A stretch of 22,086 bases of DNA from an uncultured Rickettsiales bacterium (GTDB lineage Bacteria > Pseudomonadota > Alphaproteobacteria > Rickettsiales > UBA1997), in the NCBI GenBank assembly GCA_934725005.1, contig CAKVBE010000003.1, forward strand, positions 1-22,086, given 5' to 3'. Both the position numbers and the translations under genes were made by a program. The notes beneath the pieces are model-generated. The model was given only the letters and a program-made list of their open reading frames with translations, was not told the DNA's origin and ran no database searches. Below are positions 7,139 to 14,718 of the stretch, one piece after another (within the stretch, counting starts at the first letter, position 1; each line of letters begins with the position of its first letter).

Positions 7139-7415
7139 TTTTATTTTCTTTGTTAATATTTTTGATAATATCGAATAAATTATAAAATGACAGTATTATA
7201 CCCATAATTACTGTAAAAATAAAAACAATGTTGCTATTGATCACGTATTTTTTTACAAAATATCCTATAGTAATGAATAAAAATATATTCAATACAAGAA
7301 CCCATCCAATAGAGATTGCTCTTAAATTGTAGTTATTAAATCTGTTTTTACTATTCTTTCTTTTAATTTCTGCATTTATTTTAATCTTCAATTTTTTATC
7401 TAAATCTGTTAGCAT
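7110..7415 (-). CDS. AtpI/AtpZ/AtpQ-like small membrane protein of ATP synthase clusters
   Basis: A 101-residue protein with two membrane segments (about 32-55 and 61-82) preceded by a charged, lysine-rich N-terminus. The helix pair (RAISIGWVLVLNIFLFITIGYFV, then IVFIFTVIMGIILSFYNLFDII) resembles the AtpI/AtpZ family, which assists assembly of the F-ATPase c-ring or ion loading. The start overlaps the end of the epsilon-subunit gene by 7 nt, implying translational coupling. That pairing, more than the sequence, supports the call. Family members are short and weakly conserved, so other small two-helix proteins cannot be excluded. Confidence 0.6.
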   Translation of the reverse strand: MLTDLDKKLKIKINAEIKRKNSKNRFNNYNLRAISIGWVLVLNIFLFITIGYFVKKYVINSNIVFIFTVIMGIILSFYNLFDIIKNINKENKIIPQYRIQE

Positions 7416-7816
7416 ATACTTTTATATTCCATGATTTTTTTTAGAATTGAAAGTTCCATTTTTCTTAAGTTTTCACTAATTTTATTGTCAATATTTATTA
7501 GTTCATCAGATTTTTTTGATACTTCGTTTAAATTATCTTTTATCTCTTTTAGAGATTTTCCTGTTATAATATGAAAAGTTGAAATTTCTATGTTTCTTCC
7601 AATTTTTGTTATTATGCCTTGATTTGTGGCTAGAAAATTCGTATTTCCAGTATTATCAATATAACACATTATACAATCATCAAATGATGATATATAATCG
7701 ACATGTTTTGGTAATATGGAAAAGCTTCCTTCTTTACCATTTAATGTGATTTTTAGAATTTCACTTTCCAGAAACAGTTTTTCGGGTGTATAAATTCTTA
7801 AATTTAGAATATTCAT
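7409..7816 (-). CDS. atpC: F1 ATP synthase epsilon subunit-like protein
   Basis: A 135-residue protein with the epsilon-subunit layout. An N-terminal beta-sandwich covers about 1-85 (LRIYTPEKLFLESEILKITL, then GKEGSFSILPKHVDYISSF, the counterpart of the G-x-x-G-x-hydrophobic-x-x-H segment). A two-helix C-terminal part covers about 88-130 (SLKEIKDNLNEVSKKSDELINIDNKISENLRKMELSILKK). Epsilon couples the rotor to the catalytic head and can inhibit ATP hydrolysis. The LPKHVD wording is closer to my memory of N-type (Na+-translocating) ATPase epsilons than to standard alphaproteobacterial ones. No beta subunit gene precedes it: the upstream neighbour is thymidine phosphorylase, 72 nt away. It overlaps the AtpI-like gene downstream. 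Confidence 0.8.
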   Translation of the reverse strand: MNILNLRIYTPEKLFLESEILKITLNGKEGSFSILPKHVDYISSFDDCIMCYIDNTGNTNFLATNQGIITKIGRNIEISTFHIITGKSLKEIKDNLNEVSKKSDELINIDNKISENLRKMELSILKKIMEYKSIC

Positions 7817-7845
7817 TATTTTTTACATATCTTAAAAGTGAATTC

Positions 7846-7876
7846 ATGCGGTATTATAATAATCTCGATACCGCAT
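7846..7876. repeat. perfect inverted repeat between thymidine phosphorylase and atpC
   Basis: ATGCGGTAT (7846-7854) and ATACCGCAT (7868-7876) form a 9-bp stem with a 13-nt loop in the 72-nt gap between the two minus-strand genes. Read on the minus strand, the T-run comes only about 9 nt after the stem, so it is at best a weak terminator. It may instead be a processing or stability hairpin. Confidence 0.6.
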
Positions 7877-7888
7877 TTATTCTTAAAA

Positions 7889-9364
7889 TTATTTTATTTC
7901 GAATATTTTTGTCTTTAAAGCTACATCTTTTGCTATTTCTAATTCACCTTCTGATTCAGAATGAATTGTATATAGTCTTTCGCCTTTTTTAACTTTCTCG
8001 TTAAGGTGTTTGTGTAAATATACACCTGCAGCTGGTTTTAATGGTGAACCTGCAAGTTTTGCTATACCGGCAAATGCTTTGTTATCTATTTCAGAAACAG
8101 TTCCATCTTTTTCTGCAAGTACATCATAAGTATATTTTGCAACAGGAATTTCTTTAAGTCCGCCCTGTGCTTCACAAATCATTTTGAATCTGTTCCATGC
8201 TCTACCACTTTCAAGGATTTCTCTTGCTATTTTTTCACCTTCGCCTTTTTTAACTTCTGGTGAAAATTCTAGAATGATTCCTGATAAATGAATTGCTTTT
8301 TCTTTCAAATCCTCAAGACCTTCAGCTTTATTTTGTAATACATTAGCAACATCTTGTGCCTCTAATGCTGGACCAACACCTCTACCAACTGGTTGTGAAC
8401 CATCACTTATATTAACAAAAACTTTTACACCAAGTTTTTCACCTAATTTTTCAAAATCTTTCTTTAAGCCTTGTGCTGTTTCTAATGTTTTTGTTTTTGC
8501 TGTTTTTCCGTATGGAACATCTATTAGAATGCAATTTGATCCTGCGGCAACTTTTTTTGATAAAATAGAAGCAAGCATTTGTCCTCTACTATCAAGATTT
8601 AAATCTTTTTTAACCTTAATAATTATGTCGTCTGATGGATTTAAATCAACACCTCCACCCCAAACTACACAACCATTAACCTTTTCAACAATTTTTTTAA
8701 CTTCTGATGTTTTTATATCAACGTTTGTAAACACGTTCATAACTTCAGCGGTTCCTGATGCTGATGTAATTGCACTTGATGATGTTTTTGGAATATGTAA
8801 ACCAAATTCTGCAATTATAGGTATAGCTATTATAGTTGTTCTATTTCCTGGAATACCACCTATACAATGTTTATCAACAACTATATCATAATCCCATTTT
8901 ATGGTTTCGCCTGTTCCTATCATAGCTTTTGCTAAATATGAAATTTCATCATCAGACAAGTTTTCACCTTCAGTTGCTGAACATAAACAAGCCATATGCA
9001 TATCTGTATATTTTCCTGCAACAACATCGCTTATAATGTCAAATACACCTTGTTCTGTGAATGGAATACCTCTTAATTTTTTTCTAACAATTGAAAATGA
9101 TGCTGGTTCATCCATATATGTTATATCAAAATCATCATTATGATTTTTTATTTTTTTATAAACAGATTTTGAAACACCAATTTCATCATCTTTTAAATTA
9201 TTTTCATCCAAAATGCTTAGTGTGGCGTATATTGTTTCATTTTTACTTTTAAGAACAACTCTGTTTAAAGCAATGAAACCTTCTTTTTTTACAATACTAG
9301 AATTTGCATTGAGAAACACCATTGGTTCTCTTCCGCAATCAATGTTCATATTTTTTAATTTCAT
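7889..9364 (-). CDS. thymidine phosphorylase, type 2 (AMP phosphorylase-like family)
   Basis: The protein has 491 residues and belongs to the long nucleoside/AMP phosphorylase branch of the thymidine phosphorylase family, which cleaves a nucleoside or nucleotide with phosphate to base and sugar phosphate. Domains: an N-terminal lead of about 85 residues found only in this branch; an alpha part with AGKYTDMHMACLCSA (116-130); the phosphate-loop region DKHCIGGIPGNRTT (164-177); KTSSSAITSASGTAEVMN (193-210); and an alpha/beta C-terminal domain with GQMLASILSKKVAAGSNC and VGRGVGPALEA. Residue 197 is Ser (codon AGT) where I recall Arg in most relatives (KTSSRAITSP); that arginine corresponds to a substrate-binding residue in E. 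coli DeoA. It follows the beta-CASP hydrolase gene by 42 nt on the same strand, probably in one operon. Nucleotide salvage is the likely role; the true substrate is open. Confidence 0.88.
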   Translation of the reverse strand: MKLKNMNIDCGREPMVFLNANSSIVKKEGFIALNRVVLKSKNETIYATLSILDENNLKDDEIGVSKSVYKKIKNHNDDFDITYMDEPASFSIVRKKLRGIPFTEQGVFDIISDVVAGKYTDMHMACLCSATEGENLSDDEISYLAKAMIGTGETIKWDYDIVVDKHCIGGIPGNRTTIIAIPIIAEFGLHIPKTSSSAITSASGTAEVMNVFTNVDIKTSEVKKIVEKVNGCVVWGGGVDLNPSDDIIIKVKKDLNLDSRGQMLASILSKKVAAGSNCILIDVPYGKTAKTKTLETAQGLKKDFEKLGEKLGVKVFVNISDGSQPVGRGVGPALEAQDVANVLQNKAEGLEDLKEKAIHLSGIILEFSPEVKKGEGEKIAREILESGRAWNRFKMICEAQGGLKEIPVAKYTYDVLAEKDGTVSEIDNKAFAGIAKLAGSPLKPAAGVYLHKHLNEKVKKGERLYTIHSESEGELEIAKDVALKTKIFEIK

Positions 9365-9406
9365 ATTAAACTATATTAATTATTAGTTGTTAATAAATCT
9401 CTTTAA

Positions 9407-10876
9407 TTATAATTTTATGGTTTCTAAATAATCTGGAACATGGCTATCCCACTTTAATTCTTCTCTTATTGTATTAGCAAAAGAATTAGCTGATTCTTCT
9501 TCACCGTGTGTAATAAAAATTCTTTTTGGTGCTGTTTTAAAGCAGCTTAACCAAGATAATAGTTCATCCTTATCGGCATGTGCTGATACATTGTCTAAAC
9601 TATAAACTTCTGCTTTTACCCTTACGGTTTCACCATGAATTTTTAATTCTTTTTTACCATCAACTAAATATCTTCCTCTTGTACCTTGTGCTTGGAATCC
9701 GGCAATAACTATCGAATTTTTATTGTCTGGTGCATAATGTGCTAAATGATGTAAGATCCTACCACCAGTAGCCATTCCACTCGCCGATATAATCACGGAA
9801 GGAAAATGATAATCAAAAATTCTCTTAGATTGTTCTACTGTTGTAGTAAATCTTGTATCGTCATAAATTTCAAAACATTCTTTTTCTGATAATTTATGTT
9901 GATTAGCAAAATCATCTAGTAAATGTGTAACTTTTATTGACATTGGACTATCAACAAATACTGGAATTGAAGCAATTTTCCTTTCTTTTTTTAGTTGGTG
10001 TATATATAACAATAATGTTTGGCATCTACCAACAGCGAAAGCCGGTATAATTACAGAACCGCCTCTTTTTACTGTTTTATTTATAATTTCCGCTAATTCT
10101 TCTTTTGGATCTACATTTTTATGAGTTCTATTTCCATATGTTGATTCACATATGATATAATCGGCTTCTTTCATTTCTGTAGGATCAAACAAAATTGAAT
10201 CATTTTTTCTTCCTAAATCACCAGAGAATACGATTTTTTTATTTCCTAAATTAACAGTTACAATTCCTGCTCCTAAAATATGGCCCGCATTTTGAATTTT
10301 AAAAGATACATCATCACCTAGATCGATTGTTTCATCATATTTTATATATTTGAAGCTTTTTAATGAATTAACTGCATCTTCTTGTGTATACAATGGTTCA
10401 GCATCATATAATTTATTTAAATTATGTTTCGTTGCAAACTTAAAATCTTCTTCTTGTAAATAACCAGAATCTGGCAATATAACTTTCGCTAATTCATATG
10501 TTGCATGAGTTGAGTAAATTTTTCCTTTGAATCCATTTTTTACAATTAGTGGTATATAACCGGTATGATCTAAATGAGCATGAGTTAAGATTATTGCATC
10601 AAGATTTGCTGGAAATATCGGTAGTGACATTCTATTTCTATCTCTGTCATCTTTTGAACCCTGAAATAATCCACAATCTATCAAAATTTTTTTATTTTTG
10701 TATTCTAATAAATATTTTGAACCAGTAACAGTTTTTGTTGCGCCAAGAAAAGTTATTTGTGGAGTTTCAGTAAAATCTTTTTTTGCTTTACCTCTAAAAA
10801 ATGCATTTTTGCATAAATTAAAAATATTCTTAACCTTTTTTAACTCATCATATGATTTTTTTAAATAATTTGTCAT
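9407..10876 (-). CDS. beta-CASP metallo-beta-lactamase-fold RNA hydrolase
   Basis: A 489-residue enzyme of the beta-CASP family of zinc-dependent RNA nucleases. The core begins at about residue 40 (ITFLGATKTVTGSKYLLEY). The zinc motif HAHLDH is at 99-104. Further metal ligands are expected in AGHILGAG and FSGDLGR, and late motifs include SAHAD and ITHGEE near the C-terminus. The middle carries the beta-CASP cap, with PVFVDSPMS and ISASGMATGGRILHHL. These enzymes act on RNA ends or internally, like CPSF-73 and bacterial relatives. An N-terminal extension of about 38 lysine-rich residues precedes the usual start. A clear AGAGG ribosome-binding site lies upstream of the ATG. It is 11 nt downstream of the thioredoxin-fold/CcdA-like gene and 42 nt upstream of thymidine phosphorylase, suggesting a three-gene operon. 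Confidence 0.93.
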   Translation of the reverse strand: MTNYLKKSYDELKKVKNIFNLCKNAFFRGKAKKDFTETPQITFLGATKTVTGSKYLLEYKNKKILIDCGLFQGSKDDRDRNRMSLPIFPANLDAIILTHAHLDHTGYIPLIVKNGFKGKIYSTHATYELAKVILPDSGYLQEEDFKFATKHNLNKLYDAEPLYTQEDAVNSLKSFKYIKYDETIDLGDDVSFKIQNAGHILGAGIVTVNLGNKKIVFSGDLGRKNDSILFDPTEMKEADYIICESTYGNRTHKNVDPKEELAEIINKTVKRGGSVIIPAFAVGRCQTLLLYIHQLKKERKIASIPVFVDSPMSIKVTHLLDDFANQHKLSEKECFEIYDDTRFTTTVEQSKRIFDYHFPSVIISASGMATGGRILHHLAHYAPDNKNSIVIAGFQAQGTRGRYLVDGKKELKIHGETVRVKAEVYSLDNVSAHADKDELLSWLSCFKTAPKRIFITHGEEESANSFANTIREELKWDSHVPDYLETIKL

Positions 10877-10887
10877 TAGTTACCTCT

Positions 10888-12081
10888 TTATTTTAAATAT
10901 TGTGGGAAAAATATAATTAGAATTCCGATTAATATCATAACACTACCACCTATCAAGGTAGAATATTTTTCATATTTATCTCCAGCATACTTATTTATAG
11001 CAAAAACAGCAAAACTGAAAACTATAATATCATCAAGCATGTATAAAACTGTATAGAAAAATATATAAGAATAGTATGCCAAAAATGATAATTTTGCTTG
11101 TGTTAATATGTATGTATACGTTGCGGGTAAAGCAGCTGAGCATAAAAATTCTATTGAATTAACAACAAAAGCCAATGCGATTATTGATAACAGAACTATC
11201 GGAGATAGCTTTTGCCCAATTAATTCTTTTATTTTATTCATTGATTTTTGTCTTGTTTGATTATTTGACAATTTGCATTGAATATAACCTCTAGTTTTTA
11301 TAAATTCATAAACGGAAGTTATTCCATAATATAATGCAACTAAACCAATTATTAAACTTAAAATGTATATAAAACCGACTAATAAAAATACATTTAACCA
11401 TGCCGTCATGAATAAGTAATAGAGTATTCCTGATGACAAAACAAATGTTCCAACTAATATTACTAGTTTACTTTTACTTTTCAATGTAACTGTGATCGAT
11501 ATTAAGTATACTAATACCCACATTGCACATGGATTAAAGCCATCGGCTAGACCCATTATTATTGTTAAAACTGGTAATGATAGTTTTGATAAGTCTATTT
11601 CACCAAAAATTGGTAATTTTATTTTTGTTTTTCTTTCTTTTTTTGTTACTGTGTTATTCCTTTCAATAAAATCTATAAATTCTTTGTGTCCTTCTTCTGT
11701 ATTATTAAAACCAATTTGATAATCATTTTTTGAAACAATGAATGGTGTTCCTATTTGACTTAATGGGATTTTATTGATTGCTGTATATTTGAATAAAAGG
11801 TCACTATATTTTTTTTGCGTTATGTCATATAGAACAAACTTATATTTTTCTGAATCAATAGTCTTTACGTACTCTTTTAGTTCATTACACATGTGACAGG
11901 ATGGTTGCACAAAAATTATGACATTTTCATCGCCGTCAAAAATGTTCTTATCGATACTAAAATCTCCACGATTCGTGATTTTCACAAAAAACAACAAAAC
12001 CAAAACAATCAGTACAAACGTATTGAATTTGTTATCTTTTATTTTTCCAATAATACCCTTACATAGTAGTCCTATATTCAT
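10888..12081 (-). CDS. membrane protein with thioredoxin-fold domain and CcdA/DsbD-like transmembrane domain
   Basis: A 397-residue protein probably moving reducing equivalents across the inner membrane. A membrane helix at about 18-35 is followed by a thioredoxin/glutaredoxin-like domain (about 50-145) whose active-site motif is PSCHMC, with a cis-proline-like IGTPF segment further on. From about 165 there are roughly six membrane helices. Two carry cysteines typical of the CcdA/DsbD family: GFNPCAMW near 181-188 and EFLCSAALP near 305-313. So a membrane redox core is fused behind its own thioredoxin domain. It is the first gene of the operon with the beta-CASP hydrolase and thymidine phosphorylase. 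A promoter-like TTGATT, 16 nt, TATACT lies 32 nt before the start. The redox partner is not evident. Confidence 0.82.
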   Translation of the reverse strand: MNIGLLCKGIIGKIKDNKFNTFVLIVLVLLFFVKITNRGDFSIDKNIFDGDENVIIFVQPSCHMCNELKEYVKTIDSEKYKFVLYDITQKKYSDLLFKYTAINKIPLSQIGTPFIVSKNDYQIGFNNTEEGHKEFIDFIERNNTVTKKERKTKIKLPIFGEIDLSKLSLPVLTIIMGLADGFNPCAMWVLVYLISITVTLKSKSKLVILVGTFVLSSGILYYLFMTAWLNVFLLVGFIYILSLIIGLVALYYGITSVYEFIKTRGYIQCKLSNNQTRQKSMNKIKELIGQKLSPIVLLSIIALAFVVNSIEFLCSAALPATYTYILTQAKLSFLAYYSYIFFYTVLYMLDDIIVFSFAVFAINKYAGDKYEKYSTLIGGSVMILIGILIIFFPQYLK

Positions 12082-12112
12082 TTGCTATATAGTTCCTTAG
12101 TTAGACGAACAA

Positions 12113-12140
12113 AGTATATAAATGTAATTAATAAAATCAA
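12113..12140 (-). promoter_or_regulatory. candidate promoter of the thioredoxin-fold/CcdA-like operon
   Basis: Read on the minus strand: TTGATT (12140-12135), 16 nt, TATACT (12118-12113). The predicted start leaves a leader of about 25 nt before the ATG at 12081. Confidence 0.5.
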
Positions 12141-12361
12141 GTGTAGTTTTATAAGTGTTTAAATATTAGAAAATTTTAAATATCTGAGTTCTTTAAGTGT
12201 TTAAAATTCTGATCACATAAAACTGACTTAACTTATGATTCCATGTAGTGTTTGCTAGTTATTATTAATAACTACATTTGAATTAGAATTGTTTAGAATC
12301 AAATCTTGTTCTTGAATTACAATGACTAAGTATATCTTTTTTTATTTATTACAATAATTAT

Positions 12362-12389
12362 TTGATTTAGTAGAATGTAATATTAATAT
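12362..12389 (+). promoter_or_regulatory. candidate promoter of the GT8 glycosyltransferase gene
   Basis: TTGATT (12362-12367), 16 nt, TAATAT (12384-12389), about 33 nt before the ATG at 12423. It has the same spacing as the other candidate promoters in the window. The rest of the 341-nt divergent intergenic region (12082-12422) shows nothing I can name. Confidence 0.4.
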
Positions 12390-12422
12390 TATTTATGCAA
12401 ATTATAATTATTAAGATAATTA

Positions 12423-13340
12423 ATGAAGATAAATGTAGCATTAGCTTGTAATAACAATTTTGCTTATTATTGTGCTGAAACAATTGTATCATTGTTAGTT
12501 AATACAAATAAAGACATTTTTTATAATTTTTATATTATAGAGGATAGTTTGTCCGATGAATATAAGAATAGGATTTTGAGGCTAAAAGATATAAAAAATT
12601 GTAGCATAGAATTTTTAAAAATAGATGGCGATAATGAAATTTTAATAAATCCGATGAACTCTAGATTAAAATTAGCATCTTTGTTACCCAATGTTGATAA
12701 AATAATTTATACAGACTGTGACGTTACATTTTTAGATGATTTAAGTGAGATATGGCTTGAAGATTTTGATGAATATTATACTGGAAATATGATTGAATAC
12801 AGGTTTAATCTAGAAAGAAATCAAGAGTATTTTGATTACTTAACCAAAGAAGATAAAGAAAAGTATAATATAAAAAATCATAGTTTTCATTTTAATTCTG
12901 GTTTTATGGTCATGAATTTGAAAAAAATTAGAGAAGATCATATAGAGCAAGAGTTAGTTAATTTTTTAAACAAATATAAAGATAAATCTAAAACTCTTGA
13001 TCAGGATGCTGTAAATGTAGTTTTATACAATAAAATAAAACCCGTAAGTATCAGGTGGAGTTTAATTGTATCATATTACTTGTCAAAAAAAATAAGAATT
13101 AATGATAAAGAGTTAATAAAGGACTATAAATATAGCCTAAAACATCCTAAATGTGTGCATTTTGTAGCTGATAAAAAACCTGATAAGATTTATATATCGA
13201 TTTTTCATCCATTTTCATTTAGAAAATTAAATTATTATAAAAGGTTATTTTGGAAATATGTCAATTTTACAGATTGGAAAGGTGAAAAAACTTATAAGGA
13301 AATCTATAAATTTCCGTTAAATCTTTTTAAGAATTGTTAA
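12423..13340 (+). CDS. glycosyltransferase family 8 protein, probably for lipopolysaccharide or surface glycan
   Basis: A 305-residue retaining glycosyltransferase of GT8 type, which transfers galactose or glucose from UDP-sugar. It opens with INVALACNNNFAYYCAETIVSLL, the usual GT8 nucleotide-binding start. The metal-binding DxD motif is YTDCDVTFLDDL, with D98 and D100. The acceptor-side segment FNSGFMVMNLKKIR lies at 157-170, then LDQDAVNVV, and a late HFVADKKP segment matches the third metal-binding histidine region. No signal peptide or membrane segment is present, so it acts on the cytoplasmic face. The linkage made cannot be read from sequence. lpxA and lpxI lie downstream on the same strand but behind the MscS gene and long gaps, so they are not clearly cotranscribed. 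Confidence 0.87.
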   Translation: MKINVALACNNNFAYYCAETIVSLLVNTNKDIFYNFYIIEDSLSDEYKNRILRLKDIKNCSIEFLKIDGDNEILINPMNSRLKLASLLPNVDKIIYTDCDVTFLDDLSEIWLEDFDEYYTGNMIEYRFNLERNQEYFDYLTKEDKEKYNIKNHSFHFNSGFMVMNLKKIREDHIEQELVNFLNKYKDKSKTLDQDAVNVVLYNKIKPVSIRWSLIVSYYLSKKIRINDKELIKDYKYSLKHPKCVHFVADKKPDKIYISIFHPFSFRKLNYYKRLFWKYVNFTDWKGEKTYKEIYKFPLNLFKNC

Positions 13341-13484
13341 TGCGAAAAACAGTTTATTTGTATTTTTTTGTTTTATTTTTTCATATTTTTCTGAACTTAA
13401 TATACCAAAATTTAGTTTACTTGAATAGTAATTTATTTTAAGCTGTTTTTCTTGTATTGTTTGGATAATTAAAAAATATTGGTA

Positions 13485-13513
13485 TTGACAATAAGTACTT
13501 TAGTTTTTAATAA
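13485..13513 (+). promoter_or_regulatory. candidate promoter of the MscS gene
   Basis: A consensus -35, TTGACA, is at 13485-13490. A weak -10 (TAATAA, 13508-13513) follows after 17 nt. It lies about 33 nt before the ATG at 13547. Confidence 0.35.
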
Positions 13514-13546
13514 AGATCAAATATACTTTTCCATTTTTTGAAAGCA

Positions 13547-14614
13547 ATGAGACCTATACTGAGCATAATACAGCAGAATTTTATAATATTGAGTATTATT
13601 AAAATGCTATTAATACTAGTCATATGTTTTGTACTAAATTATATTATAAATAATATTACAGGTTTTTTATACAAAAAATTTAGAAATACGAGATATCTAG
13701 TTGATGATGTGTTTATAATTACAATTAGAAAACCAATCATATTCTTAATGTGGTCATATGGTGTGTTATGCTGCTTTAGTGTTGTACAGAAAAGAATCAA
13801 TTATAACCTGTACAACGTACTTTATAAATTAAAATTTCTAGTGTTGATGTATTGTTTATCATTATTTGTTATAAGTTTTATAAATAGGTATTCCGAAAAG
13901 ATAGTATTCAAGAAAAAGAAAGAAGGAAAAAGGATAGATTATGGTCTAATAGAGTTTTTAAGAAAGGTTGTGTTAATAGTATCTTTAACAATTATAATTA
14001 TATTTGGCTTGGAATATATTGGTGTTAATGTAAAAGGATTAATGGCGTTGGGTGGTATAGGTGGTATAGCAGTTGGTTTTGCGTCAAAAGACTTATTGTC
14101 TAATTTATTTGGTGGATTATCTATTTTTTTAGATAAACCGTTTACAGTAGGTGATTGGATCTCGTCTCCGGATAAAAGTATAGAAGGTGTTGTTGAAAAT
14201 ATAGGATGGAGAGAAACAAAAATCATGTCGTTTTCGAATTATCCAATTTATCTACCCAATTTTATATTTTCAGGAATAATCATAGAAAATAAAGGTAGAA
14301 TGAAGTCTAGGCTGATAAGTGAGAAATTTCCAATAAGGTTTGTTGATTTTAGTAAAGTAAAGAAAGTAACAAATGATGTTAGAGATATGTTAGAGAGCAA
14401 TCCGTTGGTAGATGATTCTTCTGTAAAAGTTGTTAATTTGAGTAGGATAAATGGTAACTCCCTAGAAATACTATTACATGTATTCTCTAATGCGATTTCT
14501 TTTGAGGATTTCTCCATGATAAAAGAAGAAATTTTGTTAAGTGTATTAGAAATTTTTGAAAAGAATGATGTGAAGTTAGAAAAGAGGATTTTTACAAATA
14601 ACAGTCAAGATTGA
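13547..14614 (+). CDS. MscS-family small-conductance mechanosensitive ion channel
   Basis: A membrane channel that opens on membrane tension and protects against osmotic downshock. Membrane helices lie at about 12-40, 63-82, 97-115 and 143-160 of the longest reading. The pore helix and the beginning of the beta domain show the family hallmark GLMALGGIGGIAVGFASKDLLSNLFGGLSIFLDKPF (in pieces: glycine/alanine-rich helix, then FLDKPFTVGDWI). A mixed cytoplasmic domain follows, with VVENIGWRETKI and a P-I-Y-L-P-N-F segment as in MscS. I use the ATG at 13547; an in-frame TTG at 13538 would add three residues. Neither has a good ribosome-binding site. The gene stands alone, with about 200 nt before it and about 100 nt after it. 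Confidence 0.93.
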   Translation: MRPILSIIQQNFIILSIIKMLLILVICFVLNYIINNITGFLYKKFRNTRYLVDDVFIITIRKPIIFLMWSYGVLCCFSVVQKRINYNLYNVLYKLKFLVLMYCLSLFVISFINRYSEKIVFKKKKEGKRIDYGLIEFLRKVVLIVSLTIIIIFGLEYIGVNVKGLMALGGIGGIAVGFASKDLLSNLFGGLSIFLDKPFTVGDWISSPDKSIEGVVENIGWRETKIMSFSNYPIYLPNFIFSGIIIENKGRMKSRLISEKFPIRFVDFSKVKKVTNDVRDMLESNPLVDDSSVKVVNLSRINGNSLEILLHVFSNAISFEDFSMIKEEILLSVLEIFEKNDVKLEKRIFTNNSQD

Positions 14615-14718
14615 TTTGTATTTTTCTCAATTTTAAGTAATATTTTGTAATAAAAACTTTGTTGAAACAATAGAACAAATATTGGATTATATTATACATT
14701 AAATAATGCGATCAAATT

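Noticed and set aside
8529..9143. Two plus-strand open frames of 120 and 80 codons.
   Set aside because: Both are antisense to the well-supported thymidine phosphorylase gene.
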